Shown: positions 1 to 5,608, counted from the stretch's first letter. The stretch: 6,402 nucleotides of DNA from Alphaproteobacteria bacterium (GCA_009785765.1 WQVP01000023.1:1-6402); one strand, 5' to 3'. Program-made: numbers and translations. Notes: generated by a model from the sequence alone, not told the origin.

Positions 1-2025
1 AACGTCAATCAAAGTAATTTCATCACGTGCGACCATTGTAAATTCGCCATCAACACGTGCAATTACCATTTCATCAGACAATGTTCCGGCCGGCGTTGTT
101 GGTGTATTTCCTTGGGCGATTTTATGTCCGACTTCTTCGTCTGCCGTAAGGTATATCATTTCGTCTTGGACTTTGCCGCCCTTTACAATGTAATAAGGAG
201 TTTCAATAAATCCATACGGATTAACACGTGAATAAGAAGACATGTGCGTGATAAGACCAATATTTGGACCTTCCGGCGTATGCACCGGGCAAATTCTTCC
301 ATAATGGGTTGGATGAACGTCACGAACTTCTATACCGGCACGGTCTCTGTTTAATCCGCCCGGCCCAAGAGCAGACACACGACGTTTATGTTCAAGTTCA
401 GCAAGCGGGTTATACGCATCCATAAATTGTGAAAGCGGAGATGTTCCAAAGAATTCACTTATCAATGCCATCATTGGTTTTGCGTTTATAACATCTTGTG
501 GCTTCATATTAACGATATTTGGTGATGATAAATTTTCACGAACCAGGCGCTCAATACGAACCATACCTATACGGAATTGTTGTTCTAATAATTCGCCAAC
601 AACACGTACACGTCTGTTTGAAAGATTATCAATATCATCAATCGTATCTTTGCGATCAATAATATTTGCAAGCGTTTGAAGTGTTGCGATAACATCACGC
701 TTTGTTAACACTCTTGCATCTTCGGGCTTTTTTCCATCTTCTATTTTAAGACGTTTGTTCATTTTAAAACGACCAACGGCTGATAAATCATAGTACGTGT
801 TATCAAAACCTTGGTGCGCAAAAAGATTTGCAGCCGCTTCAACTGTTGGACGTTCGCCCGGTCTGATAACATTGTATATTTCAATTAATGCTTCTTCGCG
901 CGACGCTGTTTTATCGGCGATTAACGTATTACGCATATGTGCGCCATAAAACATATTATCAATTGAAATCATGGATATGTTTTTGATGTTTAATTTATCA
1001 AAGTCATTTAAAACCTCTGCGGTAATTTCCGTACCAGAGCGATACATGATTTCATCGCCGTTCATAATTGCATCAAACAAGAATTCGCCTGGCATTTGGT
1101 CGTTCGTGATTCCGATTTGTTTTGGCAAAGACGCAACACGTTTTGCATTTAAACGAGTTCCTTTTTCAATTATAACTTTGCCGGATTTAACATCAACCAA
1201 ATCATAGTTTAATCTGTATGCGCCAAGCGCTGCGAATGATGCGCTGTCTGCAATCCATAATTTTCCGTCTTTGGTTAATGGAATAGATTTATAAAACTGT
1301 GAAAGTATTTCCGTGTCTGTCATGCCGGATACGCTTGCACGTCTCATGTCGCCGTACCATTTTTTTTCATCAGCCTCGGTTGGAAGCGCACGCATTAACA
1401 CAGTCGCAGGTATCTTGCGACGACGATCTATGCGTACATATACAATTCCTTTGGCTTCTTCAAAATCAATCCATGAACCACGTTCTGGGATAATTCTTCC
1501 GGTATAGGTTGTTGGGTTTCCGGCGATTCTTGATTCTTTGGTTGTGCCAAATATAACACCTTGTGCACGGTGCATTTGTGATACGACAACACGCTCAACA
1601 CCAGATGCAATAAAGGTTCCACGCTCTGTCATTAATGGAATATCGCCCATAAAGATTTCTTGTTCTTTGATATCACGCAAAGTTTTTTTGCCGCCGTCCG
1701 CTGCAATATCCCAAAGAATAAGACGTAATTTTAATTTAAGACGTGCACCGTATGTCATATTACGAAGAACGCATTCTTTGACATTGTATTGTGGTCTGTC
1801 CAAAGAATATTCTACGAATTCAAGGTCGGCAACACCGGCGTAATCTTTAATCGGGAACATGCTTTTGAACACGTTTTGAAGTCCGACATTACGACGTGCC
1901 GACGGCTCGGTTTCTGTTTGTAAGAAATCACGATACGAATCAAATTGGATTTCCAAAAGATTCGGCAATTCTGTGACAAGATTTGTTTTTCCAAAGGATT
2001 TGCGAAGTTTAGATATGATTGCCAT
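1..2025 (-). CDS. rpoB: RNA polymerase beta subunit, N-terminal half (partial, runs off left edge)
   Basis: This is the beta subunit of DNA-directed RNA polymerase. It forms, with beta', the active-site cleft and carries the rifampicin pocket. The frame is open for 675 codons from the ATG at 2025-2023 to the window edge, about half of a typical beta of roughly 1,350 residues, so the catalytic C-terminal half is not visible. Recognisable blocks are KEQEIFMGDIPLMT, RIIPERGSWIDFE, VRIDRRRKIPAT, EFFGTSPLSQFMD, HKRRVSALGPGGL and VRDVHPTHYGRICPVHTPEGPNIGLI. In the rifampicin region, Asp536, His546 and Ser551 correspond to E. coli D516, H526 and S531, so target-based resistance is not predicted. A GTGAG Shine-Dalgarno-like site lies about 6 nt before the start. 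It is separated from rplL by 358 nt, as is usual where rpoB is partly regulated apart from the ribosomal genes. One oddity is Gln155 where most beta subunits have Pro (the RSPGVFF block reads RAQGVIF). Confidence 0.98.
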   Translation of the reverse strand, partial: MAIISKLRKSFGKTNLVTELPNLLEIQFDSYRDFLQTETEPSARRNVGLQNVFKSMFPIKDYAGVADLEFVEYSLDRPQYNVKECVLRNMTYGARLKLKLRLILWDIAADGGKKTLRDIKEQEIFMGDIPLMTERGTFIASGVERVVVSQMHRAQGVIFGTTKESRIAGNPTTYTGRIIPERGSWIDFEEAKGIVYVRIDRRRKIPATVLMRALPTEADEKKWYGDMRRASVSGMTDTEILSQFYKSIPLTKDGKLWIADSASFAALGAYRLNYDLVDVKSGKVIIEKGTRLNAKRVASLPKQIGITNDQMPGEFLFDAIMNGDEIMYRSGTEITAEVLNDFDKLNIKNISMISIDNMFYGAHMRNTLIADKTASREEALIEIYNVIRPGERPTVEAAANLFAHQGFDNTYYDLSAVGRFKMNKRLKIEDGKKPEDARVLTKRDVIATLQTLANIIDRKDTIDDIDNLSNRRVRVVGELLEQQFRIGMVRIERLVRENLSSPNIVNMKPQDVINAKPMMALISEFFGTSPLSQFMDAYNPLAELEHKRRVSALGPGGLNRDRAGIEVRDVHPTHYGRICPVHTPEGPNIGLITHMSSYSRVNPYGFIETPYYIVKGGKVQDEMIYLTADEEVGHKIAQGNTPTTPAGTLSDEMVIARVDGEFTMVARDEITLIDV

Positions 2026-2046
2026 TTTATACTCACTTTGTTCGGC

Positions 2047-2105
2047 GTGACGGTGGCGGTGACAGTGTCGGGACAAACCTCTGACACTGACTCTGACACT
2101 GGCAC
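2047..2105. repeat. Inverted hexamer array (GTGnCR family, copy 1), upstream of rpoB
   Basis: Two arms of about 27 nt (2047-2073 and 2079-2105) are built from degenerate 6-nt units of the form GTGnCG/GTGnCA. They face each other across a 5-nt gap, giving a long imperfect hairpin. The fourth and sixth positions of the unit vary, and this is the most diverged of the three copies of this family in the window. It lies 21 nt before the rpoB start, with the GTGAG ribosome-binding site between the two. Function is not known. Confidence 0.85.
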
Positions 2106-2301
2106 TAATGTGGCGATATTTGACAGACTTTTATGAATAATTTGTATCACTCGCCAAAATGATAGAAATTATTTTTATTCGTACTTTGGTTATTGCTTCT
2201 TAATCAAACCAATAATTAAAACACGAACACCCGCCATCTCTGTCGGGTTAATTTTTATTTAAATCTTTTATTATTTTTTGTTTTCAAATTGCGGGCTTTT
2301 G
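2106..2301. other. AT-rich non-coding spacer between rplL and rpoB
   Basis: I see no gene here. The stretch is AT-rich and holds small inverted repeats: TGGCGA at 2111-2116 with TCGCCA at 2151-2156, and TTGGTT at 2186-2191 with AACCAA at 2207-2212. It also holds the attenuator-like hairpin listed separately. In E. coli the equivalent spacer carries an attenuator and an RNase III processing site. That precedent makes RNA processing plausible here, but nothing in the sequence proves it. Confidence 0.6.
2226..2249 (-). terminator. Possible attenuator hairpin between rplL and rpoB
   Basis: Read on the minus strand, CCCG and CGGG pair across a 10-nt interval that can add two inner pairs. The hairpin is followed by GTGTTCGTGTTTT, a weak and interrupted T tract. 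The stem is short, so termination would be partial at most. The position between rplL and rpoB is where partial terminators are known in enterobacteria. This is suggestive only. Confidence 0.3.
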
Positions 2302-2398
2302 GTTGAAGTTGGGGATAGGGGTTGGGGGCTGGGGGATAATGATTAGTATTTTGCAACAACCACTATCCCCTATCCACTATCCCCTATTTAACTTCAAC
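2302..2398. repeat. Inverted heptamer array (GGGGATA family) overlapping the 3' end of rplL
   Basis: Arm one (2311-2338) is four 7-nt units: GGGGATA, GGGGTTG, GGGGCTG, GGGGATA. Arm two (2357-2384) is four complementary units: CAACCAC, TATCCCC, TATCCAC, TATCCCC. The loop is 18 nt. Outside the arms a perfect 9-nt inverted repeat, GTTGAAGTT (2302-2310) and AACTTCAAC (2390-2398), extends the structure. The second 9-mer is part of the rplL coding sequence (codons for Val-Glu-Val) and the rplL TAG stop is inside the structure. A terminating ribosome would have to melt it. Confidence 0.85.
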
Positions 2399-2746
2399 CT
2401 TTGCGCCTGCTTCTTCAAGCTTTGCTTTTAATGCATCAGCGTCAGCTTTTGAAATGCCTTCTTTGACTGCTTTTGGCGCAGATTCAACGAACGCTTTTGC
2501 TTCGCCAAGGCCAAGACCTGTTACGTCTTTAACAACTTTGATAACACCCAATTTGTTTGCGCCCACTTCGGCCAAGATTACGTCAAATTCGGTTTTTTCT
2601 TCGGCTGCGGCTGCGGCTGGACCTGCGACTGCAACTGCTGCGGCTGCGGATACGCCCCACGCTTCTTCCAAAGCTTTTGACAATTCAACTGCTTCCAAAA
2701 CGGATAATTTTGAAAGTTCATCTACGAGTTTTTTAATATCTGCCAT
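2384..2746 (-). CDS. rplL: 50S ribosomal protein L7/L12
   Basis: L7/L12 is the multicopy protein of the ribosomal stalk. Its dimers bind L10 and recruit and stimulate the GTPase translation factors. The 120-residue length is normal. Residues 1-31 are the N-terminal dimerisation and L10-binding helices, 32-50 the Ala-rich flexible hinge, and 51-120 the C-terminal factor-binding domain starting [10 protein letters not shown]. Lys65 and Lys70, which contact factors, are present. The normally very conserved Lys of GLGLKEAK is Gly here (GLGLGEAK, position 81, codon GGC), which is unusual. The start is set by AAAAGGA about 7 nt before the ATG. It follows rplJ after 91 nt filled by an inverted hexamer array. 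The TAG stop lies within another inverted array. Confidence 0.98.
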   Translation of the reverse strand: MADIKKLVDELSKLSVLEAVELSKALEEAWGVSAAAAVAVAGPAAAAAEEKTEFDVILAEVGANKLGVIKVVKDVTGLGLGEAKAFVESAPKAVKEGISKADADALKAKLEEAGAKVEVK

Positions 2747-2772
2747 AATTTATTCCTTTTAAGTAATAAATT

Positions 2773-2837
2773 GTGTCGGTGTCGGTGTCGGTGTCGGTGA
2801 TTTTTATCTTCACTGACACTGGCACTGTCACTGACAC
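2773..2837. repeat. Inverted hexamer array (GTGTCG family, copy 2), rplJ-rplL gap
   Basis: Arm one (2773-2800) is 28 nt of nearly pure GTGTCG repeats. Arm two (2810-2837) is 28 nt of complementary GACACT-type units, and the loop is 9 nt (T-rich on the plus strand). Of 28 positions, 22 are Watson-Crick pairs and five of the six others are G-T wobbles when read on the plus strand. Those five become A-C mismatches in the sense transcript. Arm two ends at the base next to the rplJ stop codon (2838-2840), and arm one ends 26 nt before the rplL start, leaving only the ribosome-binding site. Confidence 0.92.
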
Positions 2838-3317
2838 CTATTGTTCTTGTTTCCCACGCTCTGCGGATACACGTGCAAGACGTGATCCTGGCTCAACCAA
2901 GATACGTGCAATAGTGCCACGAATTTCCAACAGAGATGGTAATTTTGATAATTGTTCAACACCCTTTGCGTCCAATAAATCCGCACCCATTTTTCCGCCA
3001 ACAAGGGCAAGCTTTGGATTTTTTTCTGCGAATGCGGCAAGCACTTTGGTCACAGCCAAAGAATCACTTGCAATAGCAATCGCAGTCGGACGTTGCATTA
3101 AATCGTTTGTATCAGAGAAATTTGTATCTCTTGTTGCAAGTTTAAACAAACGGTTTTTTACAACCTTGAACAAAGATACGTGTGGCTTTAATTCTTTGCG
3201 TAATGATTCAAACTGTTTAACAGTTAAACCATTATTTTCCACAACGAAAATGCCATCAGCATCTTTTAAAAGGGTATTCAACGATGAAATAAGATCAGCT
3301 TTTTCTGTTCTTTTCAT
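2838..3317 (-). CDS. rplJ: 50S ribosomal protein L10
   Basis: L10 anchors the L7/L12 dimers to the ribosome at the base of the stalk, and with L12 it is the translational repressor of its own mRNA in well-studied bacteria. The protein has 159 residues, slightly shorter than the usual 165-175. The N-terminal rRNA-binding domain is recognisable by GLTVKQFESLR and the KVVKNRL motif (51-57). KLALVGGKMG and LPSLLEIRG follow. The C-terminal helix that carries the L12 dimers is short (about 33 residues after LPSL), closer to the E. coli length than to the longer form of many Alphaproteobacteria, so two L12 dimers seem likelier than three (inference). The start has AAAAGG 8 nt upstream. A putative L10 leader lies about 140 nt before the start. 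Confidence 0.97.
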   Translation of the reverse strand: MKRTEKADLISSLNTLLKDADGIFVVENNGLTVKQFESLRKELKPHVSLFKVVKNRLFKLATRDTNFSDTNDLMQRPTAIAIASDSLAVTKVLAAFAEKNPKLALVGGKMGADLLDAKGVEQLSKLPSLLEIRGTIARILVEPGSRLARVSAERGKQEQ

Positions 3318-3331
3318 GTGTATTACCTTTT

Positions 3332-3396
3332 GTCAATCGTGAATCGTGAACTGTGAATCGGTTTTTGCGACTTACGATTTACGTCTTACGATTTAC
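3332..3396. repeat. Inverted heptamer array (GTGAATC family), upstream of rplJ
   Basis: Arm one (3332-3359) has four 7-nt units: GTCAATC, GTGAATC, GTGAACT, GTGAATC. Arm two (3369-3396) has four: GACTTAC, GATTTAC, GTCTTAC, GATTTAC. The loop is 9 nt. Most differences between the arms are transitions, so many positions keep a wobble pair on one strand or the other. The array lies 14 nt before the rplJ start, between the putative L10 leader and the AAAAGG ribosome-binding site. Confidence 0.88.
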
Positions 3397-3409
3397 GACA
3401 TTAACTTTT

Positions 3410-3425
3410 CCAGTTTTGCAACTGG
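3410..3425 (-). promoter_or_regulatory. GNRA-capped hairpin in the rplJ leader
   Basis: On the minus strand CCAGTT and AACTGG form a perfect 6-bp stem closed by a GCAA tetraloop. It lies between the putative L10 leader core and the GTGAATC array. It may be part of the folded rplJ leader. It has no T tract (GTTAATG follows after AAAA), so I do not call it a terminator. Confidence 0.45.
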
Positions 3426-3436
3426 GGCTCTTTGGT

Positions 3437-3458
3437 GGGCGCATGTATGTGCCCCTAC
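3437..3458. repeat. Small GTAGGGGC-type palindrome (copy 1)
   Basis: On the plus strand GGGCGCA and TGTGCCC pair with one wobble across a 4-nt loop, followed by CCTAC. Read on the minus strand it begins GTAGGGGC, the same start as the larger palindrome at 3536-3585. The two copies flank the putative L10 leader on either side in opposite orientation. Confidence 0.7.
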
Positions 3459-3526
3459 TGTCCCAAAGATTATCTCTTTGTCTATGATGCAAATTAAGTT
3501 TTTTAAACAGCATCAGTCTTGGACAG
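3458..3526 (-). promoter_or_regulatory. Putative L10 leader (autoregulatory site for the rplJ-rplL mRNA)
   Basis: On the minus strand the outer strands CTGTCC (3526-3521) and GGACAG (3463-3458) pair. Inside are AAGAC, the stem GATGC/GCATC enclosing CTTAAT, then ATAGAC, then a second hairpin CAAAG/CTTTG. An AAGAC segment, a short stem with a UUAAU-containing loop and a following UAGAC match, from memory, the pattern of bacterial L10 leaders, where the L10-L12 complex binds and represses translation. The core ends 140 nt before the rplJ start, a distance like that in E. coli. I have not run a covariance model; the fold and position are what I see, the name is inference. Confidence 0.6.
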
Positions 3527-3535
3527 AATTTGTTT

Positions 3536-3585
3536 TGTAGGGGCGCAATGCTTGCGCCCGCGGGCGTGTGCAACACGCCCCTACA
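3536..3585. repeat. Compound GTAGGGGCG palindrome abutting the rplA stop codon
   Basis: Outer arms TGTAGGGGCG (3536-3545) and CGCCCCTACA (3576-3585) are perfectly complementary. Inside are two alternative hairpins: GGGCGCAA with TTGCGCCC, and GGGCGTG with CACGCCC. The sequence could fold as one long stem with internal loops or as two adjacent hairpins. It is much more GC-rich than its surroundings. It ends at the base next to the rplA TAA (3586-3588), like a 3'-end stabiliser or an inserted palindromic repeat. Confidence 0.85.
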
Positions 3586-4260
3586 TTATATTGCTATTCG
3601 CAGGCCAGGCCCTTGTGTCGTGGACACAGAAATGCCGCGCATATATTGACCTTTGGCGCTTGCAGGTTTTGCTTTTTTCAAAGCATCAACAATCGCATCC
3701 ACGTTTTCAATTAACTTTTTATCGTCAAAAGACATTTTGCCTGCGCCGGCATGAACGATGCCTTTTTTCTCTGCACGCAATTCAATTTGACCAGCCTTTG
3801 CAGTTTTTACAGCATCCGCAATATTGTTCGTAACCGTGCCCAATTTTGGATTTGGCATCATGCCCTTTGGACCAAGTACGCGTGCGACTTTGGCCATTTT
3901 TGGCATCATGTCTGGCGTTGCGATAACACGGTCAAAATCAATTTGGCCGCCTGCGATTTTATCAATTAATTCTTCGCCGCCAATAACATCAGCGCCTGCG
4001 TCTTTGGCCTCTTTTGCTTTGTCAGCCGTAATAACAGCAACACGTGTTGTTTTACCTGTGCCGTTTGGCAATGAAATCATAAAGCGAATATTTTGATCAG
4101 CCTTGGTAACGTCAACGCCCAATTTAACAGCAACGTCCAAAGATTCATCAAACTTTTTTGATGTATGTTCACGCAATAACTTCAAAGCATCCGCCAAAGT
4201 GTATACTTTGTCCGTATCTATATTTACACGTGCTTTCATTTTTTTCGTTAATTTTGCCAT
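3586..4260 (-). CDS. rplA: 50S ribosomal protein L1
   Basis: L1 forms the mobile L1 stalk of the large subunit near the E site and helps release deacylated tRNA. In E. coli it also represses its own rplK-rplA mRNA. The protein has 224 residues, a little below the usual 229-235. Diagnostic blocks are LPNGTGKT (64-71, usually LPHGTGK), ATPDMMP (114-120), GPKGMMPNPKLGTVT (130-144) and the C-terminal signature KGQYMRGISVSTTQGPG (203-219). It starts 1 nt after the rplK stop, and its Shine-Dalgarno GGAGGG is encoded by the last codons of rplK, so translation of the two is likely coupled. This is the only gap in the window with no palindromic element. The TAA stop is followed at once by a GC-rich palindrome. 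Confidence 0.98.
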   Translation of the reverse strand: MAKLTKKMKARVNIDTDKVYTLADALKLLREHTSKKFDESLDVAVKLGVDVTKADQNIRFMISLPNGTGKTTRVAVITADKAKEAKDAGADVIGGEELIDKIAGGQIDFDRVIATPDMMPKMAKVARVLGPKGMMPNPKLGTVTNNIADAVKTAKAGQIELRAEKKGIVHAGAGKMSFDDKKLIENVDAIVDALKKAKPASAKGQYMRGISVSTTQGPGLRIAI

Positions 4261-4261
4261 T

Positions 4262-4696
4262 TTACATGCCCTCCACTTTTACACCCATAGAGCGGCATTG
4301 ACCAGCGACAGTTTTCATCGCAGCGTCTACGTCTTCGGTATTTAAATCTGGTAATTTGTCTTCGGCGATTTTGCGAATTTGATCAACATTTAATGTACCA
4401 ACAAATTCACGGCCTGCCTTTTTAGAACCGCTTTTTGCGCCCAATGCTTTCTTTATATAGAAAGATACTGGCGGCAATTTCATAATGAAATCAAACGTTC
4501 TGTCCGTATACACAGTTATAACAACTGGTATTGGCATGCCCGCTTCTTTTTCAGCAGTTGCATCATTAAATTGTTTACAGAATTCGGCGATGTTAACGCC
4601 GTTTGCACCAAGCGCCGGTCCGACCGGTGGTGCTGGGTTTGCTTGTCTTGCGGGTATAACCAACTTGACGAAGCCTTTTACTTCTTTTTTTGCCAT
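4262..4696 (-). CDS. rplK: 50S ribosomal protein L11
   Basis: L11 binds the GTPase-associated centre of 23S rRNA together with L10 and is needed for RelA activation by uncharged tRNA in species that have it. The protein has 144 residues, a normal length. The N-terminal domain carries the Pro-rich signature [16 protein letters not shown] (21-36), and the C-terminal rRNA-binding domain has [20 protein letters not shown] (100-119) and [10 protein letters not shown] at the end. The GGAG ribosome-binding site is in the loop of a small hairpin just before the ATG. The gene is preceded by a near-perfect inverted TAGGCAC array that separates it from nusG, and it is followed by rplA after 1 nt. Confidence 0.98.
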   Translation of the reverse strand: MAKKEVKGFVKLVIPARQANPAPPVGPALGANGVNIAEFCKQFNDATAEKEAGMPIPVVITVYTDRTFDFIMKLPPVSFYIKKALGAKSGSKKAGREFVGTLNVDQIRKIAEDKLPDLNTEDVDAAMKTVAGQCRSMGVKVEGM

Positions 4697-4699
4697 TTT

Positions 4700-4712
4700 A
4701 CAACTCCGTTGT
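4700..4712 (-). promoter_or_regulatory. Small hairpin holding the rplK ribosome-binding site
   Basis: On the minus strand ACAAC and GTTGT form a 5-bp stem around a GGA triloop. The loop, with the next G, is the Shine-Dalgarno sequence GGAG of rplK, 7 nt before the start. Such a stem is weak but could mask the site until a ribosome or protein opens it. Its role is inferred only from its position. Confidence 0.4.
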
Positions 4713-4827
4713 AGGCACTAGGCACTAGGCACTAGGCACTGGTTAGAGATTGTGGTCTGATGTTGGCACATCTACCACACTTTTTTGGCTCTCGCACTAG
4801 TGCCTAATGCCTAGTGCCTAGTGCCTA
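4712..4827. repeat. Inverted heptamer array (TAGGCAC family, copy 1), nusG-rplK gap
   Basis: Arm one (4712-4739) is four exact TAGGCAC units. Arm two (4800-4827) is four complementary units, GTGCCTA except for one ATGCCTA. The arms match at 27 of 28 positions, and the single difference is a G-T wobble in the sense transcript. The loop is 60 nt and contains its own hairpin. The nusG stop codon TAG (4827-4825) is the first three bases of the first unit in the sense direction, and the other arm ends 15 nt before the rplK start. A stem this regular should dominate local RNA folding. Confidence 0.95.
4751..4779. promoter_or_regulatory. Nested hairpin in the array loop: candidate L1 operator or antisense terminator
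   Basis: On the minus strand TGTGGT/ACCACA (6 bp) and GATGT/ACATC (5 bp) stack with an asymmetric A versus AG internal loop, capped by GCCA. In E. coli the L1 operator lies in this nusG-rplK interval, so a hairpin with an asymmetric internal loop here is a reasonable operator candidate. I could not match it base by base to the L1 site of 23S rRNA. Read on the plus strand, the same stem is followed by CTTTTTT and looks like a rho-independent terminator for antisense transcription. Confidence 0.45.
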
Positions 4828-5346
4828 AACTTTTTCCACCTGTGAAAAATCCAATGCCACAGATGTCTCACGTCCGAATACCAAGACGGTAACATTCATT
4901 TTTTGTTTTAAATTATCAACGTCTGTTGCAATACCGTTAAAGTTTGCAAACGGGCCGTCAATAATATGTATTTCTTGGCCGACTTCGTATTCTGCATCTA
5001 TCACAGAACCTGGGCCTTCTTCCATTTGCTTGGCCAGACGTTGTGCCTCTGCTTCGCTTATTGGAACTGGTTTGTTTTTTTGACCCAAAAACATAACAAC
5101 CTGTGGAAGCAAGCGGACAAGCGAATAAGTTTCATCCGTCATTTGCATTTGCACAACGATGTATCCCGGGAAAAACTTTTTTTCTGTTTTAACACGTTTA
5201 CCAGCTTTGATTTCTGTTATTTCACGGGTTGGGACCAATATTTCTCCGAACAAAGGATTTAATTTGCCTGCGTCAATTTTTTCACGAAGTTCTTTCGCTA
5301 CTTTGTTTTCGCATCCTGTGTGAACGTTTACAATATACCAGTTCAT
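4825..5346 (-). CDS. nusG: Transcription termination/antitermination factor NusG
   Basis: NusG binds the clamp of RNA polymerase with its N-terminal domain, suppressing pausing, and contacts Rho or ribosomal protein S10 with its C-terminal KOW domain. The protein has 173 residues, a normal length. The NGN domain opens MNWYIVNVHTG and includes KKFFPGYIVVQM (56-67) and the PISEAEA segment (95-101). The KOW domain carries GPFANFNG (131-138) and ends VLVFGRETSVALDFSQVEKV. The ATG has GTGAG about 7 nt upstream. It sits directly after secE, the classical pairing, with 82 nt between filled by an inverted hexamer array. Its TAG stop is part of the TAGGCAC array. Confidence 0.98.
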   Translation of the reverse strand: MNWYIVNVHTGCENKVAKELREKIDAGKLNPLFGEILVPTREITEIKAGKRVKTEKKFFPGYIVVQMQMTDETYSLVRLLPQVVMFLGQKNKPVPISEAEAQRLAKQMEEGPGSVIDAEYEVGQEIHIIDGPFANFNGIATDVDNLKQKMNVTVLVFGRETSVALDFSQVEKV

Positions 5347-5364
5347 TTTTTTCTCACTTCGTTG

Positions 5365-5425
5365 GTGTCGGTGTCAGCGTCGGTGTCTGCGAAAAAATCA
5401 CTGACACGGGCACTGCCACTGACAC
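5365..5425. repeat. Inverted hexamer array (GTGTCG family, copy 3), secE-nusG gap
   Basis: Arms of 28 nt each (5365-5392 and 5398-5425) are made of GTGnCR units and their complements, with a 5-nt A loop on the plus strand. They match at 21 of 28 positions. It belongs to the same family as 2773-2837, with the same arm length. It starts 3 nt from the secE stop codon and ends 18 nt before the nusG start, so only the ribosome-binding site is left outside it. Confidence 0.9.
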
Positions 5426-5428
5426 TAA

Positions 5429-5608
5429 TTAAAATAATATTCCCGTTAACCAATTTAATATGCTGTCAATAAAGAACAAAAATGCGGCGATAAGTGCGGC
5501 GAATGCAAATATAAGTATTGTTCCGCGAATAGTCTGATCGCGGGTTGGCCATACAACCTTGAAAAATTCCGCCCGTACAGATTTAATAAAGTCTATTATT
5601 TTTTGCAT
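5429..5608 (-). CDS. secE: Protein translocase subunit SecE (single-TM form)
   Basis: SecE is the essential clamp subunit of the SecYEG protein-conducting channel in the inner membrane. The 59-residue product is the short single-membrane-helix form typical outside enterobacteria. It shows an amphipathic N-terminal helix, then VRAEFFKVVWPTRDQT (11-26), which matches the family signature although Gln replaces the usual Glu before Thr, then one hydrophobic segment at about 30-52. A GTG five codons upstream (5623) would give 64 residues. I chose the ATG at 5608 because GCGAG then sits 5 nt before it, matching the GTGAG-plus-A-rich spacing of nusG and rpoB. It lies between tRNA-Trp and nusG. Confidence 0.93.
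   Translation of the reverse strand: MQKIIDFIKSVRAEFFKVVWPTRDQTIRGTILIFAFAALIAAFLFFIDSILNWLTGILF

Noticed and set aside
361..447. Rifampicin-resistance mutation in rpoB
   Set aside because: The equivalents of D516, H526 and S531 are all wild-type; the Ala and Tyr replacements after Asp536 are not standard resistance changes.
1812..2150. Minus-strand open frame of 112 codons overlapping the rpoB start
   Set aside because: It runs through the hexamer array and the rpoB N terminus in another frame; rpoB conservation is unambiguous.
2773..3342. A 189-codon plus-strand open frame with Val-Ser and Thr-Asp dipeptide repeats
   Set aside because: It is the antisense of rplJ; the dipeptide repeats are simply the translated 6-nt array. 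No ribosome-binding site or family similarity.
3437..3585. Insertion sequence or MITE with inverted ends
   Set aside because: The end palindromes are related, but no target-site duplication or transposase is visible, and the interior is better explained as the L10 leader. Kept as repeats only.
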